Origin: Pseudomonadota bacterium
GTDB lineage: Bacteria; Pseudomonadota; Alphaproteobacteria; Sphingomonadales; Sphingomonadaceae
Assembly (NCBI GenBank): GCA_029781465.1
Contig: JAKOWQ010000224.1
Location: 1 to 14,999, forward strand
Reading direction: 5' to 3'
DNA length: 14,999 nt
Below the pieces are notes generated by a model. The model had not been told where the DNA came from. It saw only the letters and a program-made list of their open reading frames with translations, and did not search any database. Both the position numbers and the translations under genes were made by a program. This document shows, in pieces, positions 14,359 through 14,999 of this stretch. Within the stretch, counting starts at the first letter, position 1; each line of letters begins with the position of its first letter.

Positions 14359-14971
14359 GCTCAACCTTGAGCCCGGCCTTCTCAAGCTGGTCCTGCACCG
14401 AACCCATGCCGCCCAGATGCCCCGCGCCAACCGCCAGGAACACCGTGCCGGGCCGGTCGAGCCGCTGGCGAATCCAGCCCGACCAGGACTTGTTGCGGTT
14501 GGTGAGCAGCGCCTCGATCAATTCGGGGCTGGATTCGTCGGCGTTCATCAGTTCGGCAAGCGCGATCGCGTTTCCGCTGGCCCAGGCATCGACCATCTTG
14601 CCGATCTCGCCCTTGAGCTGGGGCAGCGAATCAATCACTTCGAACATGTATTGCTTCTGCACCGTTTGCGAAAAGCCCGCGAACAGCCCAAGCTGGAAAT
14701 CGAGCGTCTCCAGACCGATGCGGGGGCGCGCCAGCTTGCGGTTGCGCTCTGCCAGTTCGGCCTCGACCCCGTGCGAGGGATCGAAGCCTTCACGCATCAG
14801 CGGGATCGTCGCCAGAGTCACCGCCGCGAACCACGGCTGGTAGCGATCGAACGCCTCGGCGGGCAGTCCCTGACCGGCAAGCGCGGCTTCGTATTTGCTG
14901 CGCTCGTCGGCGTCCATCTGGGTGCGCAGGCTCTCTCCCGAGGGGAGCATGCCCAGGCGGACCACCAGCGC
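14348..14971 (-). CDS. TraB/GumN family protein, N terminus lost at window end
   Basis: The C-terminal part (about 207 residues) of a second TraB/GumN protein is readable. It contains FDRYQPWFAAV, GLETLDFQLGLFAGF, LLTNRNKSWSGWI and the second family motif VGAGHLGG, ending KVERVQ. The corresponding parts of the downstream gene (LLTGRNRAWADRL, VGAGHMAG, RVTRLQ) show that the two are paralogues. The frame remains open to the poly-G run at 14972-14999, which would encode only prolines. The true start, signal peptide and GTxH motif lie beyond the window. The GTG at 14965 is inside the domain and is not the real start. Its stop lies 11 bp inside the next gene. Family assignment is good; function is unknown. 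Confidence 0.85.
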   Translation of the reverse strand, partial: ALVVRLGMLPSGESLRTQMDADERSKYEAALAGQGLPAEAFDRYQPWFAAVTLATIPLMREGFDPSHGVEAELAERNRKLARPRIGLETLDFQLGLFAGFSQTVQKQYMFEVIDSLPQLKGEIGKMVDAWASGNAIALAELMNADESSPELIEALLTNRNKSWSGWIRQRLDRPGTVFLAVGAGHLGGMGSVQDQLEKAGLKVERVQ

Positions 14972-14999
14972 GGGGGGGGGGGGGGGGGGGGGGGGGGGG
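14972..14999. other. Terminal run of 28 G, probable sequencing artefact
   Basis: An uninterrupted run of 28 G closes the window in the middle of a conserved reading frame. Translated in the gene's frame it gives only proline, which does not fit a TraB/GumN domain. Long G runs at sequence ends are a known product of two-colour Illumina chemistry, where no signal is read as G. I read this as a contig end carrying artefact bases, not biology. Confidence 0.75.

Noticed and set aside
1..14999. CRISPR arrays, tRNA genes, insertion sequences, phage or defence genes
   Set aside because: Reading both strands shows no spaced direct repeats, no tRNA-like cloverleaf, and no transposase, integrase or nuclease-helicase signatures. 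All gaps are short and accounted for.

Overview
The window is about two thirds G+C by eye and densely packed: every gap between genes is under 200 bp. Gene order and protein sequences fit an alphaproteobacterium, most likely a sphingomonad (Sphingomonadaceae or Erythrobacteraceae). That placement is inferred from sequence character and gene order, not from a search. I see no tRNA, rRNA, CRISPR array, insertion sequence or integrase. Most of the window is conserved housekeeping chromosome.

Left part, minus strand, reading right to left from 5374 to 1: mreB, mreC, mreD, mrdA (PBP2) and rodA, the last cut by the left edge. This is the rod-shape elongasome operon. From mreC to rodA the genes overlap or abut (TGATG, TAG-ATG, ATGA). 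MreB scaffolds the complex, MreC and MreD connect it to the wall enzymes, PBP2 crosslinks peptidoglycan and RodA polymerises it. A 184-bp divergent gap separates mreB from mutL, which lies on the plus strand and carries a nuclease-type C-terminal domain.

Middle part (7353-10515). On the minus strand, a small secreted His-rich CxxC protein is followed by a 423-residue predicted outer-membrane barrel with an Asp/Met/His-rich N terminus, and then by a MaoC-family hydratase whose GTG start lies 2 nt after the barrel gene's stop. The first two look like a metal-handling (perhaps copper) pair; this is inference. Divergent to them, on the plus strand, is a DUF2167 membrane-anchored protein with a recognisable promoter and ribosome binding site.

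Right part, minus strand: rplY (L25/Ctc), pth, a DUF1330-like gene and ychF form a translation-associated group. A strong terminator-like hairpin lies between rplY and pth. Upstream are two tandem TraB/GumN-family genes that overlap by about 11 bp. The downstream copy is a likely lipoprotein. The upstream copy is cut off by a run of 28 G at the window end, which looks like a sequencing or assembly artefact.

No clearly new defence or mobile system is present. The best candidates for new biology are the CxxC/outer-membrane pair, the DUF2167 protein and the tandem TraB/GumN genes.
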